Source of the DNA: Camarhynchus parvulus
Taxonomy: Eukaryota > Chordata > Aves > Passeriformes > Thraupidae
Assembly: GCF_901933205.1 (NCBI RefSeq)
Contig: NC_044573.1
Location: forward strand, 58,034,493-58,098,492
DNA: 64,000 bases
Direction of reading: 5' to 3'
Shown here: in pieces, positions 41,668 to 53,461 of the stretch
Numbering within the stretch: position 1 is the stretch's first letter
Layout of the letters: every line of letters begins with the position of its first letter
Notes under the pieces: model-generated
Databases searched by the model: none
Told to the model about the DNA's origin: nothing
Seen by the model: the letters and a program-made list of their open reading frames with translations, nothing else
Made by a program: the position numbers and the translations under genes

Positions 41668-43309
41668 GTCATCAGAAAGGATAAGCTGAAGACAGATTGG
41701 AGTCTGCAAGAACTGCCTTTGCTTCCAAGTTCCCTTTGCCCCTGTGTGTACATACGCACCAATGAGGTACCCATTGTTAGACACATCTAACAACACGGAA
41801 ACCAAGATGACCAAAAGGCACCCCTGGGGACTCTGGTTCTTACCTACCTGCATGTGCTGATACAACTTGTAATTTAGTGGGCTAATGCCTGATCCACAGT
41901 GGTGCAAGACAGAATTAGGTCTGAATTCAAGTAACTATTCAAGCCATTTTTCTCAGGGCAGCAAGTGTATGAGGCTTGCTGTACTTGGCTTGCTGTGGGA
42001 GGACTTAGGACAGATTTATCCTTTAATTTTGGATTTCCTGGCTTTCTGGTAGTTTGTTACTTTTAAACATACTTCTTCTGTCAGTGAGATTCTTAGGTTT
42101 TGTTTAATAAAATTGTATCTCTGAAAAAACCTCTTACATGGAAAGTTATAAAACATGTCTAGAGCCTCTCTCTGATGTTCTACCATATTTAGGCATTTAA
42201 AAAAGGCATTCTGTTTACCTGGTTACATTTGCATTTTGGTATGCATGTCATACATAGTTTGGTACACACACTATTTACCCAGCACTGAGGCCACTGGAGT
42301 CATTCAAGTAAATACAGATTTTAGGAGACCTCACGGTTTTGGGAACATATATTATTTACCATAACTGTTCCTCTGGGGTTCATTTTTTCTTTCAAAGACA
42401 ATCTCATTTCTTTTAATGGAGAATTTCAAGTAGAAGAAATTACATCCAAATGACTTTACCAGATGCAGTACAATGCTGGCAGAATATAAGTAGCAGTTTT
42501 ATAGCACAATTGTCCTACTGGGGCATTACATGGAAGACCTTCTTTTCCCCTCATGAATCTTGTTTTATTATCACAGCATCATAGCATGGAAGTATGTCTA
42601 CATATGGAGGGATGGAAAGAAGCGAGGAGCAAGGGAGAATGGCACTGGAGGAAAGCCTGCATACAAAAGATGAGGTATCTCTTAAGGTACTACCAGATTT
42701 TAGGTTGCTTATTGCGATACATTAAGCCGGTCTCTCTTACTAAACACTAACATACTTCCACAGGTCAAAAGCCAAAACATTGGCATTCCCTGCGTTAAAG
42801 CGGAGGTCAAACAACATGACATCACTGAATATTCAAATCATACACAGGAGGCAGAGAGAGAGCCATCTTCCCGGTTAAAAAAAGAAAGGAAAAAAAAACC
42901 AACAATAATCATAGCAGTAATCTGCAATGACTTAATACAAGCCACAATGCTTACGTCCTGGGTTCAGTCAAATACAAACCACAGTGTTAAGGTTTTGGCT
43001 GAATGAGGTGGCATGCCATTCTCTTCTTCTTGTAATCCTGGGGCGGACCATCAGGAAGGTTGGAAGCAGGGATGTGCGAGGAACGAGGAACGTGTTGCTC
43101 AGAAATGACAGCTGCACACAGGCAGTGGGAAAATAATAGCCACTTCTTCCATGCTTCAGACTCCACTCACTGTGCCAAGTATTTCAGAGTAAATAGGCAC
43201 TCTCTCTATTCATAGAGAGCATCTATTAGGGAAAGAACACATTACAAATATTCAGTATGATTCAGTGGTACACAGAGTCAATTTATACCCGGTAGCGTAA
43301 TTATACCTT
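41668..43309. other. Proximal upstream region of CCN2, no recognised gene
   Basis: The stretch is AT-rich and contains no exon that I can support. CpG dinucleotides begin to appear from about 43040 (GGGGCGGACC, GTGCGAGGAACGAGG), marking the approach to the CpG island. It is likely part of the extended CCN2 promoter, but no specific element stands out. Confidence 0.5.
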
Positions 43310-43655
43310 TTTTCGGTGGTACCAAAGCACCCGGACCGTTCGCCGCCGGACACCGGGTACCCCGCGCCACCCCCGATCCACCCGCGCCGCGTCCCCTGTG
43401 CCCGGGGGAGGGACGAGGGACGAGCGGGGAGCACAGGGGAAGGGAAATAGCGGATTCCCCCTAACGCCCTTGGCAACCGCCCCGCCGCCCCTTCCCGCCG
43501 GACCCGCCGCCCGCCTCGAAATAACGCGCTGCCGGGGGCGGTGGGGCGGCCGGGAGCGCTGGCATCGACGGGGACTCACATTTAAAACACATCAGGACGA
43601 AAAATAAAAAACCGTGATGGGGGGTGAGAGTGTGCGCTGGGGGGGCGCAGCCGGA

Positions 43656-43680
43656 GGAATGCGGGAGTCAGGGGTCAGGG
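43656..43680 (+). promoter_or_regulatory. Distal TEAD motif and TGF-beta-element-like sequence of CCN2
   Basis: GGAATG at 43656-43661 is a TEAD (MCAT) core. It is followed by GAGTCAGGGGTCAGGG at 43665-43680, which resembles the GTGTCAAGGGGTC TGF-beta response element described in the mammalian CCN2 promoter. The spacing relative to the TATA box (about 145 bp) is also similar. Recognition of the second part rests on memory of the human promoter. Confidence 0.6.
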
Positions 43681-43738
43681 CCGCTCCGGGGCGGCGGCGG
43701 CGGCGCGGGGCGGGGCGGGCGGCGCGGCGCGGCGCGCA

Positions 43739-43753
43739 GGAATGCGCGGAATG
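43739..43753 (+). promoter_or_regulatory. Tandem TEAD motifs of the CCN2 promoter
   Basis: Two GGAATG cores (43739-43744 and 43748-43753) are separated by three bases. They match the closely spaced TEAD sites through which YAP/TAZ activate mammalian CCN2. They lie 57-71 bp upstream of the TATA box. Together with the core at 43656 this gives three TEAD motifs within 100 bp, as in the human promoter. Confidence 0.85.
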
Positions 43754-43783
43754 TCGCTGTTTGTCCGCGGCCCCATTCAGCCC

Positions 43784-43788
43784 ATTGG
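43784..43788 (-). promoter_or_regulatory. Inverted CCAAT box
   Basis: ATTGG within CCCATTGGCGAGG is a reverse-orientation CCAAT element 22 bp upstream of the TATA box, a usual position for NF-Y binding. The surrounding CCATTCAG..CATTGGCGAG context also resembles mammalian CCN2. Confidence 0.6.
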
Positions 43789-43809
43789 CGAGGCCGCGCC
43801 GCCGCCGCC

Positions 43810-43815
43810 TATAAA
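43810..43815 (+). promoter_or_regulatory. TATA box of CCN2
   Basis: TATAAA is followed by GGGGC. It places the start of transcription about 30 bases downstream, near 43840, giving a 5' UTR of about 245 nt. A TATA box inside a CpG island fits an inducible immediate-early gene such as CCN2. Confidence 0.88.
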
Positions 43816-43839
43816 GGGGCGTCCGTCCCAGCAGTCGGC

Positions 43840-44085
43840 AGTCACACAGCCACTCGCCCGCCGCACTCGGACGGAGCAGAGCGGAGCGGAGGAGAGCGGA
43901 ACCCAGCAACAGCCGGCAGCAGCCACCCTCCGGCACAGCGCCCACGGCCCGCCGCAGCCCCGTCCGCGCCGCCGAGGAGATCCGCCCTGCGGGAAGCTCT
44001 CGGTTTACCTCGGCTCCCCTCGCCGCCCGGCTGCCCGACGCCGACGCCGCCGCTTCGTCACCCACAAGCCGCTGACCGCTGCAGG
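43840..44085 (+). other. CCN2: CCN2 5' UTR (start estimated)
   Basis: This is GC-rich leader sequence between the inferred start of transcription and the ATG at 44086. I see no upstream ATG, so ribosomes should reach the main start directly. The start position is inferred from the TATA box and is uncertain by several bases. Confidence 0.7.
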
Positions 44086-45884
44086 ATGGTCCCCAACACC
44101 ATCGCCCCGTTCGCCCTAGCCCTGCTGCTCGCCCTCCTCAGCCCGGTAAGTGCTGCCGCCCGCGGCGCCACCGCGCCTGCCCCGTCCGGCCGGTCCCGGC
44201 GGCGGCTCTGACGCTCCCCCTTTCTCTCTGTTCCCCCCGGCAATTTCAGGAGGCTCAGGGCCAGGAGTGCAGCGGGCAGTGCCAGTGCGGAGCCAGTCCC
44301 ACCTGCCCCGCCGGTGTCTCCCTGGTGCTGGACGGCTGCGGCTGCTGCCGCGTGTGCGCCAAGCAGCTGGGCGAGCTCTGCACCGAGCGCGACCCCTGCG
44401 ACCACCACAAGGGGCTCTTCTGCGATTTCGGCTCCCCCGCCAACCGCAGAATCGGCGTCTGCACCGGTGAGTGGGGGCCGGGGCTGCCGCGGGAACGGGA
44501 ACAGGGTCCTGCCGGGCAGGGAGCGAGGAAAGTGGGAACCTCCGAGACTCACGCTCTGCCTCCTGCCCCTCGCAGCTCGGGACGGCGCCCCGTGCGTGTT
44601 CAGCGGCATGGTGTACCGGAGCGGAGAGTCCTTCCAGAGCAGCTGCAAGTACCAGTGCACCTGCCTGGACGGCGCGGTGGGCTGCGTGCCCCTCTGCAGC
44701 ATGGACGTCCGCCTGCCCAGCCCCGACTGCCCCTACCCGCGCCGGGTGAAGCTCCCTGGCAAGTGCTGCGAGGAGTGGGTCTGCGATGAGGCCAAAGAGC
44801 AGACTGCCGTGGGACCTGCACTTGCCGGTGAGTGGGGGGCTCTCTGCAGATGGCAGCCGGGGGAGGGGACACCCTGCATGATGGAGGCTGAAGGCAGTGG
44901 ACTAGGGGGACGCAGGGCAGAGGCTGGAGGGCTGCAGTTAGTGGAATCACCCCACGGATTTTAGCTGCCTGAATTTCTCAGGAAAAGGAAGGAGTGTTTA
45001 GAGGGCTGAGGTCAGGCAGTGGTCTCATTTTGGTTTTCTGTCTCCTGCAGCTTACAGACTGGAGGACACTTATGGTCCAGACCCAACAATGATGCGCGCC
45101 AACTGCCTGGTACAGACCACAGAATGGAGTGCTTGCTCCAAGACCTGTGGCATGGGTATCTCTACCAGGGTCACCAATGATAATGCCTTCTGCAGACTGG
45201 AGAAACAGAGTAGACTCTGCATGGTCAGACCTTGTGAAGCAGACCTGGAGGAGAACATCAAGGTAAATATTATTATCTTTTTGTATGCTGCACTAGGTTG
45301 CTTCCATCCACTAGCAAAAGGACAGTGAACAAAAGTGCAGAGCTGACAGGTAGTCAGTTTCAAGTGGTTTACTTGGAAATTTGAGTTTTACCCTAGTGGT
45401 GATCACTATTTACAGTTAAGTGTCCTTAGTTTTCTTCTCATGCTGTGTTATGGCACTATATAAGACAATCTTGCCTAATGATAACACAGTAAGGATTAGC
45501 ACAGCTGCTCACCCCTAACTTGCAAGCTTAGTGTGCTTTGTGAAAGCCTACCTTCTAAACATCTTGTATTCACTTCTATCCTGACAGAAAGGCAAAAAGT
45601 GCATTCGCACCCCCAAAATCTCCAAGCCTGTCAAGTTTGAGCTGTCTGGCTGCACCAGCGTGAAGACCTACAGAGCTAAGTTCTGTGGTGTTTGCACTGA
45701 CGGGCGCTGCTGCACACCCCACAGAACAGCCACCCTCCCTGTGGAGTTCAAGTGCCCTGATGGGGAGATCATGAAAAGGAAAATGATGTTCATCAAGACC
45801 TGCGCGTGCCACTACAACTGCCCTGGAGACAATGACATCTTTGAGTCTCTGTACTACAGAAAGATGTATGGAGACATGGCGTAA
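44086..45884 (+). CDS. CCN2: CCN2 (connective tissue growth factor), five coding exons
   Basis: This is a secreted matricellular protein that binds integrins, heparan sulphate proteoglycans and growth factors such as TGF-beta and BMPs, and acts in cartilage, vessel and matrix formation. Coding exons are 44086-44145, 44250-44466, 44576-44827, 45051-45262 and 45588-45884. All introns are GT-AG (104, 109, 223 and 325 nt), with phases 0, 1, 1, 0. The product is 345 residues, close to the human 349. The start has a strong Kozak context (A at -3, G at +4). Residues 1-24 form a signal peptide (core ALALLLALL, likely cleavage after G24). Exon 2 encodes the IGFBP domain (DGCGCCRVC), exon 3 the VWC domain, exon 4 the TSP1 domain ([10 protein letters not shown]) and exon 5 the C-terminal cystine knot (DGRCCTPHR), so each exon carries one domain. 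No frameshift or lost cysteine was noticed. The paralogues CCN1 and CCN3 are less likely, given the close match to CCN2 in coding sequence, promoter and 3' UTR. Confidence 0.98.
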
Positions 45885-46835
45885 AGCCAGAAGGAGACGC
45901 TAAATGCATTCTCAACTTGAACTGATTTGCATCTCATTTTGTAAACATGATTCAATAGCACAAGGTATTTAAATCAGTTTTTTTTAATTTCAAAAAACTG
46001 TTCCATGTGACTTAAGACAATTTTTCTACTGACCCCAAATGGTGATTTGAAGAAGAACGTAAAACGGACAGTGGGACCACAGCGAGACACAGCTTCAGAA
46101 CATGTTCCTGAGGTGGTGTGATGGGGTTAAGGGAAACAGGCAGGAAAAGCAGATTCAAGCAAATGTTCCCTTAATGTGGTACAGCGTGCTTCATCTAGTA
46201 GTGCAATTGAGAAGAGACCATTAGCATGTTTGCTGGCGCTGGCTTAGAGACAGCAACAGCTGGAATGCAAACACCCAGCAAAGTGCTAAGTAGGTGTTCT
46301 GTTAGTCAGGACATTAATGTTTCAGCTCTGACACTCTGATTCAGATGGCTTGGCCAACAAGAATCAGAATCATGTCAATTAGACTGGACAGCTTGTGGCA
46401 GTTAATTTACCTGTCACAAGCTACTTTTTATGAATATTGTAAATACTGTGTGTATATATATTTGTACAGTTATCTAAATTAATTTAAAGTTTTGTGCTTT
46501 TGTTTAATGCTTTGAAAGTTCAATGATAGCCTTCTTTTTTGGAACAAGATAGGTAAGATTTAAAGCTTGTTTGACAATGCATTCAAAGCATGAAATAGAT
46601 ACTCTAGTGGAAATTGTTCAGATAGGGCCAAATGGTGAGTTGAGGTCAAGATGAAGCTGAGGTGCCTGTAATGTTACAAAGCATTCGTCTGGCAAAATAC
46701 GTTTACTTACTACTTTATAAGACAAGTGGCTTTAAGAGAAATGGCTGTTCTGTAGCTCATCAGTCTTTCCACTTGAGCATTTGTTTCTTTCTTTGACTAT
46801 GGCTCTTTTTGGACAGTTTATTTGTTGAGAAGTGT

Positions 46836-46861
46836 GACCAAAAGTTACATGTTTGCACCTT
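46836..46861 (+). promoter_or_regulatory. CCN2: Clustered miR-133, miR-19 and miR-18 seed matches
   Basis: GACCAAA (46836-46842) complements the miR-133 seed. TTTGCAC (46852-46858) complements the miR-19 seed, and GCACCTT (46855-46861) complements the miR-18 seed, overlapping the previous one by four bases. Regulation of mammalian CCN2 by miR-133 and by the miR-17-92 cluster (miR-18/19) is established. The motifs are read directly here, just before the polyadenylation signal. Confidence 0.7.
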
Positions 46862-46871
46862 TTTAGTTGAA

Positions 46872-46877
46872 AATAAA
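46872..46877 (+). terminator. CCN2: CCN2 polyadenylation signal
   Basis: AATAAA within GAAAATAAAGTATTTATATT is the canonical signal and resembles the end of the mammalian CCN2 mRNA. Cleavage is expected about 15-20 bases downstream, near 46895. A T- and TG-containing stretch (TGGCTTGGTATTTCATTT) follows. Confidence 0.88.
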
Positions 46878-47085
46878 GTATTTATATTTTTTATATAAAT
46901 GGCTTGGTATTTCATTTACTTTTACTCTCCACTGTTCCTTTTCATGTTTCTAAAGGTGTTGCCTTTTCACTAGATGAAAATCAAGTAATGTGTGGTGGGT
47001 TCTTTCTCCAGAATCACATACACTTATGAATAAGCTAAAGATTTACTTATTCTGTTACTAGTGAACCAACTGTATTTTGTTACTC

Positions 47086-47111
47086 TTCTGAATTTAGAAT
47101 TCTGAATTTAG
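47086..47111. repeat. 14-bp tandem duplication
   Basis: TTCTGAATTTAGAA at 47086-47099 is repeated as TTCTGAATTTAG from 47100. This is a local slippage duplication about 200 bp past the CCN2 polyadenylation site. Confidence 0.85.
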
Positions 47112-47410
47112 GGAAGGGCCAGGCTTGCTTTGCCAAGCCCAGTATGGCATTAGAAAGTGCAACAGGTCTCCTCATGCATCACATGTAGTTCAAAAGGAGT
47201 CAGCTGGTCACCATGGTATTCAACTGCTACTGTAATACACCACACAACATGCTTAGTTTCATTGAGACGTTCCACTGGTTAAGATTTGTTTTCAACTAAG
47301 GCAAAGAAAATATTTTAATTACTAAAAGCATTGAAGTGGTTCTTGACTCTAGACTCAAATCCAGAAGTCCAAAATTTGGGGCAATTCTCGGGGAATAGCT
47401 GATGAATGGT

Positions 47411-47500
47411 ATCATAAAAATCACAGAATACGACAGGATGGAAGGGACCTCTAAAAAACTTCTGGTTTACCTTCATGCAGTGTAGGGCTAATTTAGATGT
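47411..47500 (-). mobile_element. Short CR1 LINE 3' tail on minus strand
   Basis: ATCATAAAAATCACAGAATA followed by GGATGGAAGGGACCTCT is the reverse complement of a CR1 tail. The sequence after it (to about GTAGGGCTAATTTAGA) matches the adjoining CR1 3' UTR weakly. It is truncated and non-coding. The inner boundary is approximate. Confidence 0.75.
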
Positions 47501-50500
47501 AGCTTTACTTGAATTAACACCTAAGTGTGGTATGACAGAGCACTGAACTCTGGTGGCAATTATGCAGATTATATTCCTGCTTGCTGACAAGGCCAAACCA
47601 TTACATGTGACAGTTCTGTGTAAAGTGTCCATGGTTTCAAACTCCTGCAGGGCCACAGATGAGAAGTATTGTAAGAGTTACACATTTTGATAATGGTCCA
47701 AACATTCTTCTTAGATAAGCAAGAACTATTTGTGAGGACAGTTGTGAGTCAAGTCCCTCATCCCCCTGAAGCTAAAAGAAAAGTTTCAGTCCTGTGCTGG
47801 GACCTACATCAATAACAGACTTTTTTTGTCCCTTTATTAAGACAAGGAGATTCTTTGAATTCAAAATTAACCTTTGCACTAGAAGCATTAGTTCTTGTTT
47901 TCAGAAAAAAACATGCTCTCCAACAAGAATCCTTTTCAGGCAAACAAGTTCAATCTGGAATTTCCTGGTGCTGAAAGAGTGTTAGCTTACAAAAATGTCC
48001 ATCCTTCCTGAGCACCTTCCAATCCCATTGATTTCAGCTAGCATTAGCAGCAAATCAGTGTAACACCAGCTTTGACTAATGATGAACAACAGAGCCCTAA
48101 ACTAATGGGAAGTCAATGGGAGTCTTGCCAATGGCTTCACCAGGCTTTGCTCAAGGACACAGAAGCATTTTCCCTTCCTCTGAAAAATAAAAGGAATTCT
48201 CCTGGCATGAGGAAGTGGCTTTCTATGTCCCATACAAAATACTTTTGGGTAGCCTCTGGCTCTTATGCTCCCTGAGACTCTCCAGCATTTTTTCCTCAAT
48301 GTTTTTTTTTCAGATAATGAATATTGTGCAGCCATTCAGCTCACCCTGGAAACGCTTCAAACACTCGTACAACACTGAGGACTGGTTGCCTGACCACTAC
48401 TGTGGCTCCACCCCCAAATAACAAGAAAACTCTCATTTCTAGTTCCAGAAAGGACAGAATGTATGTGGACTTCATTCATAACCATCGCTATAGAATTTCT
48501 CAGGATTAGCAGAATAGAAAGAAGCACAATGTACCTGGCAGGTTGGGATTAATTCCTGTGAGAAATGGGGTGCTTATGACACTGCTTAAGCGTGTTGATG
48601 AACAGCTCTGCTCTGCAGTCTTTTATCAGTTAGTATCAGATATTATAATGAATGACATTTACTAATACCATCATTCCCGTGAGCCTCACGACCACAAGAT
48701 TCACTCATGTTCTGCTCCCAGCTCTCTGTAGTGTGGGTTGTATCTCCAACACCTAATCCACACAATGCTATGGCCTCCTCTGGCGCTGTCATCCAGCTGT
48801 GCCTGGCAAACAAGGCTGGAGGGTCAGAGAGCAGCAGCAGGGCTCTGGTTGAGGAAGGGCTGTCTGAAAGACACCTGCAATGGGGTTCCCCCAAAGCAGC
48901 CCAGGACCACTGCCTGCCCTTTCCCAGACTGGGTGATGATGAAACTGCCTTGCCTGCCATCTGACACATTATTGCACTGTTTCACAGGCCAGCAGAGCAC
49001 AGAAGAATCCTGTCAGAATATTTTGATAGTGGTTTGCTGTTGCCACTGTGGAGTAAAATAAGGGAGTACACTACATATGCAAATCTGTTAAGCATTGTTT
49101 CTCTCCCCTGAGCATATCAGGGATCATAAATCTCAGGTATGCATTATAATGAATTCCATTCCTTTTTCCAGGAACAGGTATAGTCTTCTCACAGAAGCAT
49201 ACGTTTTACACCATTTCCCAGGTGTTAGACCTCTGAAGGCTTTATCTCTGAAGGTAAAGAAATTTAAATGTTTTGTTGTAAGGTCTCCTAGAGGTATAGG
49301 TAGGCATCATACTGTTTGTAAGGCTTTCTTTCAAAGGTATCCCAGGAAAAAGGAGCCCTTGTGTGGAATTTATGGCATCTTAAATGATGACTACAATGTG
49401 GGCCTTTCAACCGTAAAGAAGTTTCCTGATTTCATTCTTTGTGCCTAAGATGCATAGATGGAAGAATAAAAACCTGAGTTCAAAAGTCCAAAGTCACTTT
49501 TCTACATGGGAGAGAGCACTGGTTCATGTTCCCTTCAAAATACCTTGTTTTGAAAGTCTGCTTTTGGTTGTTTGCATCCTCAGAAAATCCTATTGAGCAA
49601 GTTTGCTACTGTACTTTAAAAATATTTTATTCATATATGAAAGCATATTCATTCTAATTACTACCTCCTTTAAATGTATCTCCAGTTATATTAATAATAC
49701 AGTTGGTAAAGAATTACTGTAAAGTCAATACTAATTTGATAAAAGGTATTCAATTAAATATTAAACAGAAATTCAAGGTGGCTGAAGATCAGAGTATCAA
49801 ATACTTTGAAATAGTTCTAAACCATCGTATTTCAGATTTTTGTACCGTAACACTTTTGCATGGATTTGCAGCTTAGCTTTCTAACACAATACAGATGTGA
49901 ACAACAGACAGGGATTATAGCCCTTTCATATGAAATAGGCTCTACTCTCCAGATGGAAATTTGTCAGATTCCTCAGAGCTAAGACACATCCAAGAGACAC
50001 TAGTTAAAAAAGTCTTCAAGAATGAGCCACTTTTAATGATCTGCAACCACACAGGAACAAATAAGTCTTTGAACAGTATCCAGTTGTTTGTCTCACAAAG
50101 ACGGAGACTCAGCTGAGAAAACTGACTTTTGGAAACCACTAGAAATAGCATATTTTTTACTAGATCGTTTGTATTTTTCTCATGTAGCATAGTTTTTCAG
50201 ACCTCGCACTTGAAGAAATCTCTCATTTCATTATACTGAAAAGGACATTAAAAATAAGAAGGAACAGTAATTTTTACCTGAATATATAATAATTCAACCA
50301 TTCTGACTTTGGATCCTACCACCAAAACCCAAGTTCTTTAAAAACAGTGCTTAAATGTGGCTTTAACTGATGTTATACTATGCCTACATATGGAAGTAGT
50401 TAGCAAGGAGAAGTTGGGATGAAATACCACTGTAAGGCTTTGCCCAAAACCCAAGAAGAATCTGAGAGAGGAAGTAGTTCAGTTAACTTATTTTTCCTCT

Positions 50501-52099
50501 CATTTTCCACTTTTTTTCCTCCCTGCAGTTCCTTTGATTCATGTCCATAAATGGACATACCAAAAGCCACTACATTCTCACAGTGTTTTTCAGCCTGCCT
50601 GGAACCAGGAAATACCAGGAATTTCTTCAAGGAACCTGTTCCCAAACTGTACTAAAGCCTTCAACACATTTAGTGTTTGAACAGAGTTTAGAAGCATGAC
50701 TAAGGTCCCATCTCCACTGCACAATTCAGCATTGCTGCTGCATCAGAGAAGAGCTGTTTGCAGTCCTTAGTGCTTGCCCTGGCTTTTTCAGATCTTCTCT
50801 GTTCTAGTCCAAGCCCACATCCCCAGAGTAGTGAATGTGGGCCCATTCTGAAATGTCCCACCCTGAAACATCTGGCTGCATATTGTAGCAGCATTCCTCA
50901 GCTCCTGTCTGTCATTGGGGCAGTGCCAATTGCAGGACTGTATACATTTGCCTAATGGTAAGTAAATTCAACCCTGGTAGGAGTATAATGGTGTTTATGT
51001 TGTGAGGAACAAAGCATTTTACAGCCTCCTGAGCAGGACCAAAAGGCTGCTAACACAGTACTGCAGTGCTAATATATTCCAGTGGTGCCTCCATTCGTTA
51101 CTCAGCCCCATTAATTGAGCCACTGAAAGAAATGTGCAATCCAAATAAATGTTTGTTGGTTCAAATTAGACCTATTAAAAGCAGGTATTTAGCAGCTTTC
51201 AGCAGCTACAAAATATGTTTTCCTGTTCCTGAGCTGAATGCTAAGAACCAGCTTTTCAGCCAGTTTTCAGGACTCCGGTCAGCCTAGCTAATCAAAAAAC
51301 TGCAGTCAGACTGGTTTGGACCACCTGTGACCCAAAATCCTAAGGCTGTACAATTTTAGGGGAACTGCATGGGACTGTGTGCCTTGGAGGGCTCCTGGGA
51401 GGACACAGGCTGGCTCGTGCAGCATTTGCTGGGCAATAAGCCCTTCCAGGAGCACAAACTGCACAAAACAGTGTTCTGCAAACAGCAAAAATTACAACCT
51501 AGTATCAACCTACTAGGGAAGCGATAAGCCAGTGAATATGGTAAATGAAAGAGAAGGACAAGGATTCAAATTAGATCTGAAATATTATTCAAACTGTAGA
51601 TAATGTAACATGTGGGAAGGTACTTGATATAATCTTTATACACTGTGATATGGTGTTAAGTATCCTTTTTTTAATTAACAGAGCAATGTAAATAAGTAAG
51701 AAGTCATATTTGGCCTTTTCCATTTATACGTGCTGTCCTAATTCTAAGCTTGTTGTGAAGTTAAAAAGTCCAAGATCAGTAAGTTAATCAAGATTCTGAA
51801 ATCTAATGTGTTAGGAGTTAATGAAAAAAGCCAGCTCATCTTACCTTGGGAATTGCCATGAGTGTCTCTCAGTGGGCTTCCCCATCAGCCTCTTAGCTGT
51901 AGTTACCCATCTGGGGGAATCTGCTCAGCTGACTTTTTTCTTCATCTGTGACTCAAAGGATTTTCATATGATGACAAAGAATGCAAATATTTCTTTCCTT
52001 CCATTGATTCTTCCAGCCACAGCTCCTAGCCACTAAGTAGTCACCTTGGAAAGAACTGCATAGATAAGAATATGCCCTAGCCTATGATCTTGAATGGAT

Positions 52100-52141
52100 C
52101 CCAGCATGGCTAATGCCTGTCCCAGCATGGCTAATGCCTGT
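52100..52141. repeat. Perfect 21-bp tandem duplication
   Basis: The 21-base unit at 52100-52120 (beginning CCCAGCATGGCTAATG) is repeated identically at 52121-52141. Perfect identity suggests a recent duplication, so it may be polymorphic in the species. Confidence 0.95.
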
Positions 52142-53461
52142 GAGAAGTCACCTGGGATCAGTATTTTCAAGGGAAAGCAACATTTGGTTTTTCTTGCTGT
52201 GCTACAGCATTGCTGCTTATCCTTATGATTCACAGGAGTACCAAAGAGCATTCTAGAAAGTGCCATTTTACAGTCATTTGATTACAGACACCAGGAAATG
52301 CTGTTAGAGAAGAATTGGCAATGCTATCCCACTTCACAAGAGGGTGCCTCACTTAGAGCTCGTCCACGTGGAAAACATTTTGAGCAAGTATATTCTGTGA
52401 GGTTTAACCTTACACACACACAAGCGCTTACACACGCAGACATCCCCATTGTAGCTGCCTGTATCATCTAGCTATTCTCATGAAGATGCAGTTTTAATAT
52501 AAATGTGTCACCTTATGCAATATTCTACTCTACAGATGTGAGTATGCTTGTGTTACCCTTTGGATAACTGTATACAATGGGGATTTTTAGTTCTGGCTTT
52601 TCTGACTTCTGCAAGCATATAATAAGCATGGCAAATCTTGTAAGTACAGCCAGCCTTAAGAGTGCAAGGATTATCTGGGTAAAAACTTGAGTTTTGTGTG
52701 AAGAAATAGTGGACTTTCTACATGCAGAAATGAAGAAAGACTCTTCTGTCCTTATGAGTGCTTTAATTTTATACAGTTGAAAAGCAAATTAGAGGCTATT
52801 TATGTAATGTTTTCTTTGGCTTCTGCTTGGCATTCTCCACAGAGCTTATCATAAAACAATTTATTAGAAACAATATGTATATTTGTTAACAACCACACAC
52901 AGACAAATACAATGGCCCTCTCAACACAAATCAGAGACAAACAAGCAAAAGGCTGATAAAATCTCTTTGTGCTGTACGGTTACTTCTTATTGTGAGAGGC
53001 AGCAGGATCTTCTTCCAAATAGTTTACAGTTATGCCTAAAATCTCTCTAAGATTATTTATTAGACTTCATTGAACCAGTCTTCAAATATTTTTTTGCTCT
53101 GTACATCCACACCAGGACAAGTCGTGGGCTAGTAGGATTGCACAAAAACATCCCGTCCTTTAGACAGAAAATAAAGAAACCCTGGCACCTGTATTTTGTC
53201 CGTCTGCTTTTCCAAAACAAGGAGTAGACAAAAGTTGGTCTGTCATTTTATTTCATTAATTCATTCAGATAAAAGTGGCTTCATTGATGAGGCAACTATG
53301 ACACATATAATTTCTGGTAAATGATGCTGTTTATAGATAGCGTAGGGAGTACAGAAATATATTCCATGTTTGTCCTAGCTAGCACTTAATGCCCCACGTG
53401 AGCCCCTATCAGACTATCAACCCCTGAAACACCAAATTACTACAAACACCCTGTCAGTTCC

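Larger units (their letters stand above)
43310..44870. other. CpG island over the CCN2 promoter and first exons
   Basis: The composition changes sharply near 43310 from AT-rich to GC-rich with very frequent CpG. It stays so through the promoter, 5' UTR, exons 1-3 and introns 1-2, fading in intron 3. It includes GC boxes such as GGGGCGGGGCGGGC (43707-43720). Long reading frames on both strands inside it (up to about 214 codons antisense) result from the scarcity of AT-rich stop codons. The limits are by eye. Confidence 0.9.
45885..46895 (+). other. CCN2: CCN2 3' UTR
   Basis: The UTR is about 1 kb, AT-rich, with stretches that resemble the mammalian CCN2 3' UTR: the segment near 45955-45985 (AATAGCACAAGGTATTTAAA) and the segment near 46430-46500 (GAATATTGTAAATACTGTGT onward). 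Such conservation fits the known post-transcriptional control of CCN2 mRNA. The end is set by the AATAAA at 46872 and is approximate. Confidence 0.85.

Noticed and set aside
43592..44702. Long antisense frames (157 and 214 codons) over the CCN2 promoter and exons
   Set aside because: They are alanine/arginine/proline-rich translations of the CpG island and of CCN2 exons read backwards, which is expected in GC-rich DNA.
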